A stretch of 64,000 nt of DNA from Bradyrhizobium sp. CCBAU 53421 (GTDB lineage: Bacteria > Pseudomonadota > Alphaproteobacteria > Rhizobiales > Xanthobacteraceae). The position numbers and the translations under genes were made by a program. This document shows positions 51,639-60,240 of the stretch, one piece after another. The DNA lies in assembly GCF_015291625.1 (NCBI RefSeq), contig NZ_CP030047.1:2790001-2854000 (forward strand), read 5' to 3'. How positions within the stretch are numbered: the stretch's first letter is position 1; every line of letters begins with the position of its first letter. A model generated the notes under the pieces. The model worked only from the letters and a program-made list of their open reading frames with translations, made no database searches and was not told where the DNA came from.

Positions 51639-51687
51639 GCGATGGCGCGTGGCTGATGGGCGTTCCCGTCAGCTACGCGCCGTCGAC

Positions 51688-52431
51688 CTATTTCGGCGCC
51701 AGCCCGTTCCACACCAGCGCCACGCCGGACAGGAACAGCAGCACCAGCACGACGTCGGAAAAATTGCGGTCGCTCAGAGCATGATAAAGCCGCGCGCCGA
51801 GCCACGCGCCGAGCAGGGTTCCCGGAAACGCGCAGGCCACGAGCCAGATCAGCTCGGGTTTCACCAGGCCGCTTGCGATCTGGACCAGAAGCGCGGCCGC
51901 CAGAATCGTGAAGTTGAAGATCTGGAACACGCCGCGGCGCTGCTGCTTGCCCCAGCCGCGCACGCTCGCCCACAGGATCGGGAGCGGGCCGGACAATCCG
52001 GCAAGCCCGCCGAGGATGCCGCCGGCAAATCCGATCGCGCCGTCGGCCCATTTGCCGCCGAAGGCGATCGACATCGGCTTGCGTTGCAGGAACAGCAGGG
52101 TCGGAAACACCAGGAGGAAGACGCCGATCGTCAGCTTGAAGACCTCGGGGTCGGCCCGCGCGATCAGCAAGATGCCGATCGGCACGCCGGCGAGGCCGCA
52201 GATCACGAACGGCCAGACCAGGCGGAAATCGATCGTCTTCCAGATCGACGGCAGCGTCGAAACCTGCGCGATCACCGAGCACACCAGCACCAGCGGCACC
52301 GCAAGCGTCGGCGGTAGCACATAAAGCCAGATGCCGAGCGCCATCAGCGCTGTGCCGAAGCCGGCGAGGCCGGAGACGAAACCACCGGCAAGCGCGCCGA
52401 AGAACAGGATGGCGTAGCTCGCCGGGTTCAG
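51688..52431 (-). CDS. TauE/SafE-family membrane protein, possibly with CTG start
   Basis: A protein of about 247 residues with eight or so transmembrane helices of the TauE/SafE fold. The second-half motif G-G-I-L-G-G-L-A-G-L-S-G-P-L-P is clear. The first ATG (52344) would remove the first helix. The same frame continues upstream as L-N-P-A-S-Y-A-I-L-F-F-G-A-L-A-G-G-F-V-S, which is exactly the expected first helix, but there is no ATG, GTG or TTG there. A CTG at 52431 with GGGAG nine bases upstream is the best candidate start. A frameshift relative to an ATG at 52453 is the alternative. The transported anion is unknown. Confidence 0.7.
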   Translation of the reverse strand: MNPASYAILFFGALAGGFVSGLAGFGTALMALGIWLYVLPPTLAVPLVLVCSVIAQVSTLPSIWKTIDFRLVWPFVICGLAGVPIGILLIARADPEVFKLTIGVFLLVFPTLLFLQRKPMSIAFGGKWADGAIGFAGGILGGLAGLSGPLPILWASVRGWGKQQRRGVFQIFNFTILAAALLVQIASGLVKPELIWLVACAFPGTLLGAWLGARLYHALSDRNFSDVVLVLLFLSGVALVWNGLAPK

Positions 52432-52442
52432 TTGCTTTCTCC

Positions 52443-52531
52443 CTCGTCGTCATTCCGGGGCGGTGCGAAGCATCGAACCCGGAATCTCGAGATTCCGGGT
52501 CTGGTCCTTCGGACCATCCCGGAATGACGAT
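52443..52531. repeat. Nested intergenic palindromes
   Basis: Outer arms CGTCATTCCGGG and CCCGGAATGACG enclose two further hairpins: CCGGAATCTCGAGATTCCGG and GGTCCTTCGGACC. A partial copy (GTCATTCCGG) appears at 53344. This is a recognisable dispersed repeat of Bradyrhizobium type. Confidence 0.75.
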
Positions 52532-52621
52532 CATGTTTTGCCGCGACGTTTACACGACGCAGGCGACGGGTACACTTCAAAATCACGGTTCATCAACGAC
52601 AATCGGAATGGAAGCTTCCCC

Positions 52622-53338
52622 ATGACTGCGAACTCGTCGAAAACCTTTCTGGTCTGTCACGGCGCCTGGTCGGCGGGCTGGGCGTGGAAGAAGATGCATC
52701 CCTTGATGCAGGCGGCCGGGCACCGGCTGATCACGCCGAGCTACACCGGGCTCGGCGAGCGCGCGCATCTTGCACATCAGGGGCTCGACCTGGAGGCGCA
52801 CATCCACGACATGCTCAACGTCATCTCATATGAGGACCTGCGCGACATCGTGCTGATCGGCCATTCCTACGGCGGCATGGTCGCGACCGGCGTCGCCGAC
52901 CGGGCGCGCGAGCGCATCGCGCAGATGATCTATATCGATGCGTTCGTGCCGCGCGACGGCCAGTCGCTGTTCGATCTCAACGAAGGGGCCATCGAGACCC
53001 TGCGCGAGCTCGCGTGCGACGGCGACGGCTGGCGCATCCCGCCGATGCCGACGCCGCCGGATACGTCTCCCGCAGATGTCGAATGGCTCACCGCGCGCCG
53101 CGTCGACATGCCGATCAAATGCTTCGAGCAGAAGCTGAAGCTGCAGCACGGCGAGACGAATTTGCCGCGCAGCTACGTCTACGCCACCCGCACCACCCAA
53201 GCCGACACGTTTGGCCAGTTCGCCAGGCGCATCAAGAATGAAGCCGGCTGGCGCTATTTCGAGATCGACGCCAGCCACTCGCCGAACGTCACCGCGCCGG
53301 AGGCGCTGATGGCGATGCTGCAGGGGATCGTTTCCTGA
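52622..53338 (+). CDS. Alpha/beta hydrolase
   Basis: A 238-residue protein of the salicylate-esterase/hydroxynitrile-lyase-like alpha/beta hydrolase branch. It has the oxyanion turn C-H-G-A-W-S-A-G-W-A-W, nucleophile elbow I-G-H-S-Y-G-G-M and catalytic His in D-A-S-H-S-P-N; Asp is likely in the middle region. The substrate is unknown; relatives hydrolyse small esters. GGAAG precedes the ATG at 52622; the upstream in-frame stretch crosses the intergenic repeat and is not coding. Confidence 0.85.
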   Translation: MTANSSKTFLVCHGAWSAGWAWKKMHPLMQAAGHRLITPSYTGLGERAHLAHQGLDLEAHIHDMLNVISYEDLRDIVLIGHSYGGMVATGVADRARERIAQMIYIDAFVPRDGQSLFDLNEGAIETLRELACDGDGWRIPPMPTPPDTSPADVEWLTARRVDMPIKCFEQKLKLQHGETNLPRSYVYATRTTQADTFGQFARRIKNEAGWRYFEIDASHSPNVTAPEALMAMLQGIVS

Positions 53339-53410
53339 CGAGCCGTCATTCCGGTGCGATGCGGAGCGTCGCACCAGATCAATTAGAGGCGTTGGTTTGC
53401 CCGGGGTTAT

Positions 53411-53932
53411 TCACCGCGCGTCGCGTATGGCCTGAGCGACTTTCGTTGCCTGCGACACTCGTCCGATCTTCGCGCCAGCAATGATCTTTTTTCGGCGTTC
53501 GCTTGGCTTCGACGCCATGCCTTCGCCCGCGGTGGCTCCGGCCGACGGACGGGTCGTGAAGTTCGCGGCCCGGTGCAGCGCGAGGGCCTTTCGAGCTGCT
53601 TCGACATGTGCCGTCCGGGCTGCCAAATTGTGCTGACGGCTGAGCTCGGTATTCACCCGCTTCAGCGCCGCCGCGAACACCTGCTTTCGCTCTGAGGCAT
53701 GCGTGGCGGTTCCCGGAAAGCTTGCCCCGCGAGCCTCGGCCTTGCCGCGGCTCTCTCGCTGCTTCTGTCGGCCGACCGATCTTTCCTTGTCGCGCATCTT
53801 GCGCAAGCGGGGGCGCATGGCCTCAAGCTCAGCCACCTCGACGTCATAGATGGCGGGATGATGCGTCAGGTGGATTGCTTCATATTCTTCGTGGCTGAGG
53901 ATGCTGCGCTCGAACTTGCAGGCGACCGACAT
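53411..53932 (-). CDS. Basic hypothetical protein, 173 aa
   Basis: A 173-residue, strongly basic, Ala-rich protein. The first 45 residues look like a small folded region (F-E-R-S-I-L-S-H-E-E-Y-E-A-I-H-L-T-H-H-P-A-I-Y). The rest is Arg/Lys/Ala helical sequence with D-K-E-R-S-V-G-R-Q-K-Q-R-E-S-R-G. GGAGGAATG lies just before the ATG at 53932, an excellent ribosome site. No family is recognised; the charge suggests nucleic-acid or histone-like binding, which is speculation. Confidence 0.6.
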   Translation of the reverse strand: MSVACKFERSILSHEEYEAIHLTHHPAIYDVEVAELEAMRPRLRKMRDKERSVGRQKQRESRGKAEARGASFPGTATHASERKQVFAAALKRVNTELSRQHNLAARTAHVEAARKALALHRAANFTTRPSAGATAGEGMASKPSERRKKIIAGAKIGRVSQATKVAQAIRDAR

Positions 53933-54089
53933 GACCCATTCCTCCGTTTGATTGCTTGAATCTCGGGCAGAAGGAGACGTTCAGCTCCGGCGGATCATAG
54001 CGCCGACGCCGCTGGATTGCCAATCCGCAACTGTGCAATCTCGGATGGTGCCTCGATCGCTTTGCCATAGCGGCAAAGCACAGTGGTGC

Positions 54090-54269
54090 CTACTTGTCTG
54101 CGTCGTCGTCCTTGAGGCGAATTCCCTCGGCCCGCAGAGCGGTAAAGAGCGCCGCGATATCTTCCGACTCCATGCTATTGGGACATAAGCCGCTGAGCTG
54201 TTCCGTCGTGATCGTGCCGGTGCTTTTGGCGATATCTCGCGCCTTCGCCATGATCTTCTGAAGGTCCAT
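54090..54269 (-). CDS. Free-standing sigma-70 region 1.1-like small protein
   Basis: A 59-residue acidic protein beginning M-D-L-Q-K-I-M-A-K-A-R-D-I. The segment G-T-I-T-T-E-Q-L-S-G-L-C-P and S-E-D-I-A-A-L-F-T-A-L-R-A-E-G-I matches the pattern of sigma-70 region 1.1. In housekeeping sigma factors that region blocks free sigma from DNA and occupies the RNA polymerase channel. Here it stands alone with its own ribosome site (GGAGGA, six bases before the ATG) and no other sigma domains. It could mimic DNA in the polymerase or modulate sigma availability. It lies downstream of rnpB on the same strand, separated by a hairpin. Confidence 0.6.
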   Translation of the reverse strand: MDLQKIMAKARDIAKSTGTITTEQLSGLCPNSMESEDIAALFTALRAEGIRLKDDDADK

Positions 54270-54330
54270 CTGCGATCCTCCGCAAGGGGCACTCTAGCAA
54301 ATGGGATGGATTCGTGGCGTCGGATATGGC

Positions 54331-54361
54331 GAGGGGCCCGGCGTGTTGCGCCGAGCCCCTC
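54331..54361 (-). terminator. Hairpin downstream of rnpB
   Basis: Arms GAGGGGC-CCGGCG and CGCC-GAGCCCCTC form a stable stem 12 bases beyond the 3' end of the RNase P RNA. No long T tract follows. Confidence 0.6.
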
Positions 54362-54372
54362 ATACTCCAAGA

Positions 54373-54788
54373 TATCAGCCGGCCTGTAAGCCGGGTTCTG
54401 TAGGGCACCATTCTTGCGAATGGTACGCGACGGCCATTCCTCTGGGACAAGGTTCGCACCTTGCCTCGAGCAACCTACCCGGACAGCGGGCCTGACATCG
54501 CCCTGCGGTGTTATCGCGCATGCGCGAACTAACCGCGTTGCCGTCCCTATTCGGTTTTGCTCCCGGTGTGGTTTGCCATGCCGTCTCCGTTGCCGGAAAC
54601 GCGGTGCGCTCTTACCGCACCTTTTCACCCTTGCTTCCTCCGAGGAGGGAGCGGTTCGTTCTCTGTGGCACTTTCCCTGGGGTCACCCCCGCCGGATGTT
54701 ATCCGGCACCGCATGTCGATGGAGCCCGGACTTTCCTCTCCCGCGGCCTTTCGGCACCAGCGGGAGCGGCCGTCCGGCCGACTGACGG
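54373..54788 (-). ncRNA. rnpB: RNase P RNA (bacterial type A, alphaproteobacterial)
   Basis: The catalytic RNA of RNase P, which removes 5' leaders from precursor tRNAs. On the minus strand the universally conserved blocks appear in order. GAGGAAAGTCCGGGCTCC comes near the 5' end, then GGTGACCCCAGGGAAAGTGCCACAGAGA and GGTAAGAGCGCACCG, then AGGCAAGG / GAACC and finally ACAGAACCCGGCTTACAGG at the 3' end. The ends (TCAGTCGGCC and GGCCGGCTGA) pair to form helix P1, which sets the boundaries to within a few bases. Length of about 416 bases fits the class. Confidence 0.95.
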
Positions 54789-54919
54789 CCTGTGCATGCG
54801 GGCTTTGCCCGCCCGCGTCAAGCGGTTGCGATGGTTAACCGGCCGCAGGCCCTCGATTTTGACATCCGCGAAGCAGGAGCCTTTGATATCGATTTAGTCG
54901 AACCAAGGTTGAGGCCACC

Positions 54920-55819
54920 ATGGACACCGAACTGGCCCGGACGTTCCTGATGGTGGTGAGCACCGGCAACTTCATCACCGCGGCGGAACGGCTTCACGTC
55001 AGCCAGTCGACGGTCAGCACCCGCATTCACACCCTCGAGCAGCAACTCGGCTGCGTGCTGTTCGTGCGCAACAAGGCCGGCACCACGTTGACGCCGGCCG
55101 GGAAGCAGTTTCAGCGCCACGCCTCGGTGCTGGTCCGCACCGTCGAGCAGGCGCGCCACGATGTCGGGATCCCCAAGGGGTTTTCCGCGGCGCTGGTGGT
55201 CGGCGGACGCATCGGGCTTTGGGAAGAGTATCTGCTGCGCTGGTTGCCGCTGATGACGCGGGCGCATCCCGATATCTCGATCCGCGCCGAGAGCGCGCTC
55301 GAGCCCGAACTAATGCAGGGCCTGGTCGAGGGACGCATCGATATCGGCGTGATGTACACGCCGCAGAGCCGCCCCGGCCTCAAGGTCGAGCAGCTGTTCG
55401 AGGAGCAGCTCATCCTGGTGTCGACCGATCCGAAGAGCGCACCGGAGCCGGGGCAGGGCTATGTCTATGTCGATTGGGGACCGGAATTCTATGCGCGTCA
55501 CGCGACGCTGTTTCCGAACTTCTCAGGCCCTGCGCTGACGGTGAACATCGGCTGGCTCGGATTGCAGCATATGTTGGAGAATGGCGGCTCCGGCTTCTTC
55601 GCGCGCCGGATCGTCGAGCCGCTGCTGAAGGCGCGGCGGCTGCACGCCGTCGCCGGCGCTCCCGCCTTTGCGATGCCGGCCTATGTCGCCTATCCGGCCG
55701 ATCGCCAGGACGACCATCTGGCGCAGGCGATCGCGATCATGCATCGCCTCGCCGCAAACCAGATCCACGCCGCGACCGAGATCCCGCCGGCCAGGTCCGG
55801 CACGCGGCGTCGGCGCTGA
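54920..55819 (+). CDS. LysR-family transcriptional regulator
   Basis: A 299-residue LysR protein. The N-terminal winged helix (about 1-60) has F-L-M-V-V-S-T-G-N-F-I-T-A-A-E-R-L-H-V-S, then V-S-T-R-I-H-T-L-E-Q-Q-L-G. The effector domain (about 90-295) has the usual two lobes with G-R-I-D-I-G-V-M-Y and V-D-W-G-P-E-F. The C-terminus is basic. The target is not evident; the gene upstream is rnpB on the other strand, and a PAS protein gene follows. GAGG lies six bases before the ATG. Confidence 0.88.
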   Translation: MDTELARTFLMVVSTGNFITAAERLHVSQSTVSTRIHTLEQQLGCVLFVRNKAGTTLTPAGKQFQRHASVLVRTVEQARHDVGIPKGFSAALVVGGRIGLWEEYLLRWLPLMTRAHPDISIRAESALEPELMQGLVEGRIDIGVMYTPQSRPGLKVEQLFEEQLILVSTDPKSAPEPGQGYVYVDWGPEFYARHATLFPNFSGPALTVNIGWLGLQHMLENGGSGFFARRIVEPLLKARRLHAVAGAPAFAMPAYVAYPADRQDDHLAQAIAIMHRLAANQIHAATEIPPARSGTRRRR

Positions 55820-55925
55820 ACGCGGGTTGATATCGGCATCGCCGATCGGTTGCATCGGCATTCTTCGCTTGTCAGCGCGGACATCAGAGTCCAGAGCAGG
55901 ATCGGGATCAGCAGGAGATCAGTCG

Positions 55926-56360
55926 ATGGACATTGCGGCAGCCGTGGGAGATGCATTGCTCAACGGCGCGTCCGACGCGATCGTTGCGACCGACGCCGAA
56001 GGCCGCATTACCCTGTGGAATCCCGGCGCGGTGAGGGTGTTCGGTTTCACGTCCGAGGAAGCCGTCGGGCAATCGCTCGACCTGATCATTCCGGAAGCCT
56101 TGCGCGCGCGTCACTGGGCCGGGTTCCGGCACACGATGGCGACCGGGACCAGCCGTTACGGTCGGGGGAATTTGTTGTCGGTGCCCGCGCTGACAAGGAA
56201 TGGCACGCGCATCTCCGTCGAATTCACCATCGTGATGCTGCATGACGCCGAGCATAAGGTCGCCGGCACCGTGGCGGTGATGCGCGACGTGACCAAGCGT
56301 TTCGAGGAGCTCAAGGACTTGCGGCGCCGCGCCGCGCAGCAGGGCGGAGCGTCCTCGTAA
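55926..56360 (+). CDS. Single PAS-domain protein
   Basis: A 144-residue protein consisting of one PAS domain (about 12-125). It opens L-L-N-G-A-S-D-A-I-V-A-T-D-A-E-G-R-I-T and continues W-N-P-G-A-V-R-V-F-G-F-T-S-E-E-A-V-G and V-A-V-M-R-D-V-T-K-R-F, with a short coiled basic tail. There is no kinase, cyclase or HTH output domain, so it probably senses a small ligand or redox state and acts by protein contact. CAGGAG lies eight bases before the ATG. Confidence 0.8.
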   Translation: MDIAAAVGDALLNGASDAIVATDAEGRITLWNPGAVRVFGFTSEEAVGQSLDLIIPEALRARHWAGFRHTMATGTSRYGRGNLLSVPALTRNGTRISVEFTIVMLHDAEHKVAGTVAVMRDVTKRFEELKDLRRRAAQQGGASS

Positions 56361-56381
56361 GGCTGCTCGTGGCAACGCCAG

Positions 56382-56561
56382 CTATTTTCCCGATCGCAGG
56401 CGGGTTTCCGCCAGTGCCGTCGCAAGACCGATGATCAGCATCGAGGCCACGATGTCGGCTTCCGCACCGAAGCCAAACGCTATTCCAGTCGCCGAGGCGA
56501 CCGCCGCCAGTATCGCGAGGGTCAGCCCTTCATCGGCGATCAGCTGACGCAGCGCCTTCAT
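56382..56561 (-). CDS. Small membrane protein, 59 aa
   Basis: A 59-residue protein starting M-K-A-L-R-Q-L-I-A-D-E-G with two short hydrophobic segments (L-T-L-A-I-L-A-A-V-A-S-A-T-G-I-A-F-G and D-I-V-A-S-M-L-I-I-G-L-A-T-A-L-A) and a basic end. AGGAGG lies nine bases before the ATG, a perfect ribosome site. No family is recognised. It is convergent with the PAS gene, 21 bases away. Confidence 0.65.
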   Translation of the reverse strand: MKALRQLIADEGLTLAILAAVASATGIAFGFGAEADIVASMLIIGLATALAETRLRSGK

Positions 56562-56794
56562 GGCCAGTCCTCCTGATGTCCGATGTAAGCCTACGCGCTG
56601 CCATGAATTTAACAAACGAATAACATTGGCCGTTGATATCGAATTATCAGATATGAGCACCTGGCGGCTCCGCCCGCCTCCGGGCTGGAGATGCACTCAC
56701 GCCGGCCAAAAATAATTTATCCTGACCCTGTCGTCCTGCATGCCGCCCGTTCGACTGGGTGTCGGCGATCCAGCCGATCAATAGGAGAGACGAG

Positions 56795-57151
56795 ATGCAA
56801 TATTTGCTGCTGATCTACCGGAGCGACGCACAATACGCCCACATGACCGCTGACGAGCGCAAGGCAGTGACGGCGGAGTACGGCGCCTACACCCAGTCGA
56901 TCATCCAGAGCGGGCACTTCAAGGCCGGCGACGGGCTGCAGCCGGTGTCGACCGCAACCACGGTGCGGGTCCGTGACGGCAAGACGCTGACGACCGATGG
57001 ACCGTTCGCGGAGACCCGCGAACAGCTCGGCGGCTATTATCTGGTCGAGGCCAAGGATCTCGACACCGCGCTCGGCCTCGCGGCGCGGATTCCCGGCGCC
57101 AAGACCGGCTCGATCGAAGTCAGGCCGGTGATGATCTACGACAACCCGTGA
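56795..57151 (+). CDS. YciI-like DGPF-domain protein
   Basis: A 118-residue YCII/DGPF domain protein. It starts M-Q-Y-L-L-L-I-Y-R-S and contains the family motif T-D-G-P-F-A-E-T-R-E-Q-L-G-G-Y-Y. AGGAGAG precedes the ATG. DGPF genes are the regular partners of ECF42-type sigma factors, which is exactly the next gene here; the pair's physiological role is not well understood, with links to antibiotic production and stress in actinobacteria. The fold resembles muconolactone isomerase-like dimers. Confidence 0.88.
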   Translation: MQYLLLIYRSDAQYAHMTADERKAVTAEYGAYTQSIIQSGHFKAGDGLQPVSTATTVRVRDGKTLTTDGPFAETREQLGGYYLVEAKDLDTALGLAARIPGAKTGSIEVRPVMIYDNP

Positions 57152-57217
57152 TGACGCCATTGTCGCATCATGAATGCAGCGGCCGCGTCCTCTGGCGCGG
57201 CCGCTGAGCAACGATCG

Positions 57218-58459
57218 ATGGCCATGACCCCGAGCCAGATCGAAAAAGTGTTTCGCGACGAGGCGGGCCGGGCGCTCGCCACGCTGATCCGGCTCGTCGG
57301 CGATTTCGATCTGGCCGAGGATGGGCTTCAGGATGCCTTTGCGGTCGCGCTGCAGCGCTGGCCGATCGGCGAGTTCCCCGCCAATCCGCGCGCCTGGCTG
57401 GTCAATGTCGGCCGCAACAAGGCGATCGACCGCGTCCGCCGCGCGGTTTCGTTTCGCGGCAAGCAGCAGGAATTGACGCATCAATTATTGTTGGACGCGG
57501 AGCCATCGCCCGAGCCGGCCGATGCGACGCTCGACGACGACATGCTGCGGCTGATCTTCACGTGCTGCCATCCGTCGTTTGCCGCCGAGGTCCAGGTTGC
57601 GCTGACCCTGCGCACGGTGTGCGGGCTGACGACGGCGCAGGTCGCGCGCGCGTTCCTGGCGACCGAGGACGCGATGGCGCAGCGCCTGTTGCGCGCCAAG
57701 CAGAAGATAAAGCTCGCCGGCATTCCCTATGAGGTGCCGGAGCGCGAGGCGCTGGAGCCACGCCTCACCGGCGTGCTCGCGGTGATCTATCTCGTCTTCA
57801 CCGAAGGCTATGCCGCGACCGCCGGCGAGGATCTGATGCGGCCCGATCTTGCCCGCGAGGCGATCCGGCTGGCGCGGCTGCTCGATGGATTGATTCCGGC
57901 GCGCGGCGAGATCAAGGGCCTGCTGGCATTGATGCTGCTGCACGACGCGCGCCGTGCCGGCCGCCAGACCGCAGGCGGCGACATCGTGCTGCTCGAGGAG
58001 CAGGACCGTTCGCTGTGGGATATCAAGCAGATCGCCGAAGGCGTGAGGCTGGTCGAAGAGGCGCTGCAGATGCCCGGCCGGCCACAATCCTACGCGGTGC
58101 AGGCCGCGATCGCCGCGTTGCACGCCCGGGCGCCGAGCTACAAGGATACCGACTGGCCGCAGATCGCCGGTCTCTATGAAGTGCTGCTCCGCATCAGCCC
58201 GTCGCCGGTGATCGAACTCAATCACGCCGCCGCGGTATCGATGGTCGACGGCCCAGCGCGCGCGCTCGATCTGATCGACGCGCTGGACGCGCGCGGCAGC
58301 CTCAAGGGATACGACCAGCTGCCCGCGGTGCGGGCCGACCTGCTGCGCCGCCTCGGCCGCAAGGACGAAGCGCGTCAGGCCTACCTAGCCGCCACCGCCG
58401 CGACCCAACTCGAGCCGCTGCGGCGGCTTTACGCGCGCCGCATCGCCGAGATGGGGTGA
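57218..58459 (+). CDS. ECF42-type RNA polymerase sigma factor with C-terminal extension
   Basis: A 413-residue sigma factor. The N-terminal 170 residues hold sigma region 2 ([19 protein letters not shown]) and region 4 ([18 protein letters not shown]). The remaining 240 residues are the helical (TPR-like) extension that characterises group ECF42, with [24 protein letters not shown] and [10 protein letters not shown]. It follows the DGPF gene. These sigma factors lack a classical anti-sigma gene; the extension is thought to regulate activity. An upstream in-frame ATG at 57170 is an alternative start. Confidence 0.88.
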   Translation: MAMTPSQIEKVFRDEAGRALATLIRLVGDFDLAEDGLQDAFAVALQRWPIGEFPANPRAWLVNVGRNKAIDRVRRAVSFRGKQQELTHQLLLDAEPSPEPADATLDDDMLRLIFTCCHPSFAAEVQVALTLRTVCGLTTAQVARAFLATEDAMAQRLLRAKQKIKLAGIPYEVPEREALEPRLTGVLAVIYLVFTEGYAATAGEDLMRPDLAREAIRLARLLDGLIPARGEIKGLLALMLLHDARRAGRQTAGGDIVLLEEQDRSLWDIKQIAEGVRLVEEALQMPGRPQSYAVQAAIAALHARAPSYKDTDWPQIAGLYEVLLRISPSPVIELNHAAAVSMVDGPARALDLIDALDARGSLKGYDQLPAVRADLLRRLGRKDEARQAYLAATAATQLEPLRRLYARRIAEMG

Positions 58460-58542
58460 CATCACCTCATCTCGTGCGTGGCTCGTGAAGGCACGCCGTT
58501 GATATCAACGCTTGTCAGCGTGCCCTGCGGCGCCGAACGCGC

Positions 58543-58767
58543 TCAGTATCCCGTCTTGGCCTTGGCGCCGGTCGATTGCCCGGTCGTTGTTCCGCTCGAC
58601 ATGCCGGTCGTCGTGCCGGGCGCCATCGTCTTCTTCTGCGCGTGATGGACCTTGTGGGTCTTGTGGTGCGTCGACATGGACTTGTCTTGGGTCGACATCG
58701 CACCTGCGGCTACGGGAGCTGCGACGAGGCCAATGGCGACAGCTCCGGAGATGAGTGCTTTGAACAT
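58543..58767 (-). CDS. Small secreted His/Lys/Thr-rich protein
   Basis: A 74-residue protein with a signal peptide (about 1-23). The mature part is rich in His, Lys, Ser and Thr (S-T-H-H-K-T-H-K-V-H-H-A-Q-K-K, then G-T-T-T-G repeats). GGAG lies about nine bases before the ATG at 58767; longer frames upstream are not coding. The His-rich segment suggests metal binding, but this is inference. Similar short basic exported proteins are common in Bradyrhizobium. Confidence 0.65.
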   Translation of the reverse strand: MFKALISGAVAIGLVAAPVAAGAMSTQDKSMSTHHKTHKVHHAQKKTMAPGTTTGMSSGTTTGQSTGAKAKTGY

Positions 58768-58874
58768 GGACGAATCTCCACTCAGACCGCCCCAAGTAAA
58801 AAGGCGGCTCACGACGAAAAGTTCCATTTTGCGCGCGCGCATTTGGCGCGCAATGACGGTGGAAAGACGGAGCC

Positions 58875-59747
58875 TTATTTCGCTTTCGCAGCGACTTGCG
58901 CTGCGGCGTCCGGCGGCAGGCTCTCGAGCAGCGCATGCAGCGTCGCCATGGTGGAGCGATCGGCGATCCCGTCGACGCGTTCGGGGCGGAAGTGACGCTG
59001 GAAAGCGGTGACGACCTCCATGGTCGGGCCGTCGAACTTGCCGTTGGTCGGGATGTTGTAGCCGTAGCGCCGGAACGCGGCCTGCATGCTGGAGACGGCA
59101 TCGCTGATCGCACCGAGCTGCAGCGCGTCGCCGCGCACGATCGGCGCCGGCTGCACCCAGTGCCCGACGCCGGAATTGGCCAGCGAGTGCCAGGGGAATT
59201 TCTCGCCGGGATCCTTCTTGCGCCCCGGCGCCACGTCGGAATGGCCGAGCACGCGATGCGAGACCACCCTGCGGCGAAGCATGATGCCGCGGCACAGCGC
59301 GATGACCGCCGCGATCTGGCGCAGCGGGAAGTCGGGATAGCCCCAATCGTGGCCGCGATTGACGATCTCGACGCCGATCGAGCAGGAATTGATGTCGTCC
59401 TCGCCGGCCCAGGCGGAGACGCCGGCGTGCCAGGCGCGCTTGCTCTCGGGCACGCATTGCACGATGCGGCCGTCCTCGAGCACGATGTAATGCGCCGAGA
59501 CTTCGGTGCCGGCGGTGCAGAGCTGGGTGATCGCGCCCTCGACATCGGGCATGCCGGTGTAGTGCAGCACGATCATGTCGGGCTGCCGGTTGCTGGCGCG
59601 GTCGCCGAAATTCATCGACGGGATCACGTCGGAGGCGATCGAGGAATCCGGCGTAAACGTCTTCACGTCGGCCACGCCCTTCGGAACAGGAAGGACGCGC
59701 TGACGCTTCGAATCAGCGTTGCCGGACGAGGACGAACCAGAAGCCAT
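58875..59747 (-). CDS. N-acetylmuramoyl-L-alanine amidase with peptidoglycan-binding domain
   Basis: A 290-residue Amidase_2 (AmpD/AmiD-like) enzyme that cleaves the bond between N-acetylmuramic acid and the peptide stem. Zinc ligands are His62 (V-L-H-Y-T-G-M), His169 (G-H-S-D-V-A-P-G-R) and Asp179 (K-D-P-G). A C-terminal peptidoglycan-binding helix bundle (about 205-270) has Q-A-A-F-R-R-Y-G-Y-N-I-P-T-N-G-K-F-D. There is no obvious signal peptide, so it may be a cytoplasmic recycling enzyme like AmpD. It is divergent from the division cluster, a common place for it in Rhizobiales. The start is ATG 59747 or GTG 59756. Confidence 0.88.
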   Translation of the reverse strand: MASGSSSSGNADSKRQRVLPVPKGVADVKTFTPDSSIASDVIPSMNFGDRASNRQPDMIVLHYTGMPDVEGAITQLCTAGTEVSAHYIVLEDGRIVQCVPESKRAWHAGVSAWAGEDDINSCSIGVEIVNRGHDWGYPDFPLRQIAAVIALCRGIMLRRRVVSHRVLGHSDVAPGRKKDPGEKFPWHSLANSGVGHWVQPAPIVRGDALQLGAISDAVSSMQAAFRRYGYNIPTNGKFDGPTMEVVTAFQRHFRPERVDGIADRSTMATLHALLESLPPDAAAQVAAKAK

Positions 59748-60240
59748 ACGAATCACTCAATCCCAACCAGGAGAACGCATTTTGACATATGGATAAACAA
59801 ATAGGCGTTTACTATTCCTTTACCGTGAGGGTCGCGCAATCGGCCTGCGGGTTCCATGATCTGCGCTTCGAGCCATGCAACGATATCCGGCGCGGGGGCC
59901 GAGGGTATCACTCGAATGCGGATCAAAGTCGCGCGATTCCGCTAACCGATCATCAACGTTTTCTTAACGTTAAGTGCCGTTACTGAGAGGTGAAGTGCCG
60001 AACCGGTTTCGGGGGACGGCCCAAGGACGCTGAGCCCCGCTGTTTGCGCGAAATCCCATGGAAACCCTCCCAATTCCGGTCGGATATCAGGATTTGCGGC
60101 CGAGGACGGGAGTTGGCGCTGGCATCACGCAGCGGCGTTGTCACCGGAATGGCCAGGCGAAGCGCGAGGATTCGAGACGCAATGGGTCGGCGCGCAGCCA
60201 GCTTGCATGCCAGTTACGCGACCCCTTCCGGGGGCGGCGC
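59748..60240. other. Control region ahead of the division cluster, no mraZ
   Basis: About 490 bases between the amidase and rsmH. The perfect palindrome CTTAACGTTAAG lies at 59963-59974, and a TTGACA hexamer at 59782-59787 has no good -10 at normal spacing. A GTG frame (59990-60244) overlaps rsmH by four bases but its product is Arg-rich and not MraZ-like. In many bacteria mraZ occupies this position. Confidence 0.5.

Noticed and set aside
54508..54897. Plus-strand frames across 54300-54900
   Set aside because: They are antisense to rnpB, whose conserved RNA blocks explain the sequence.
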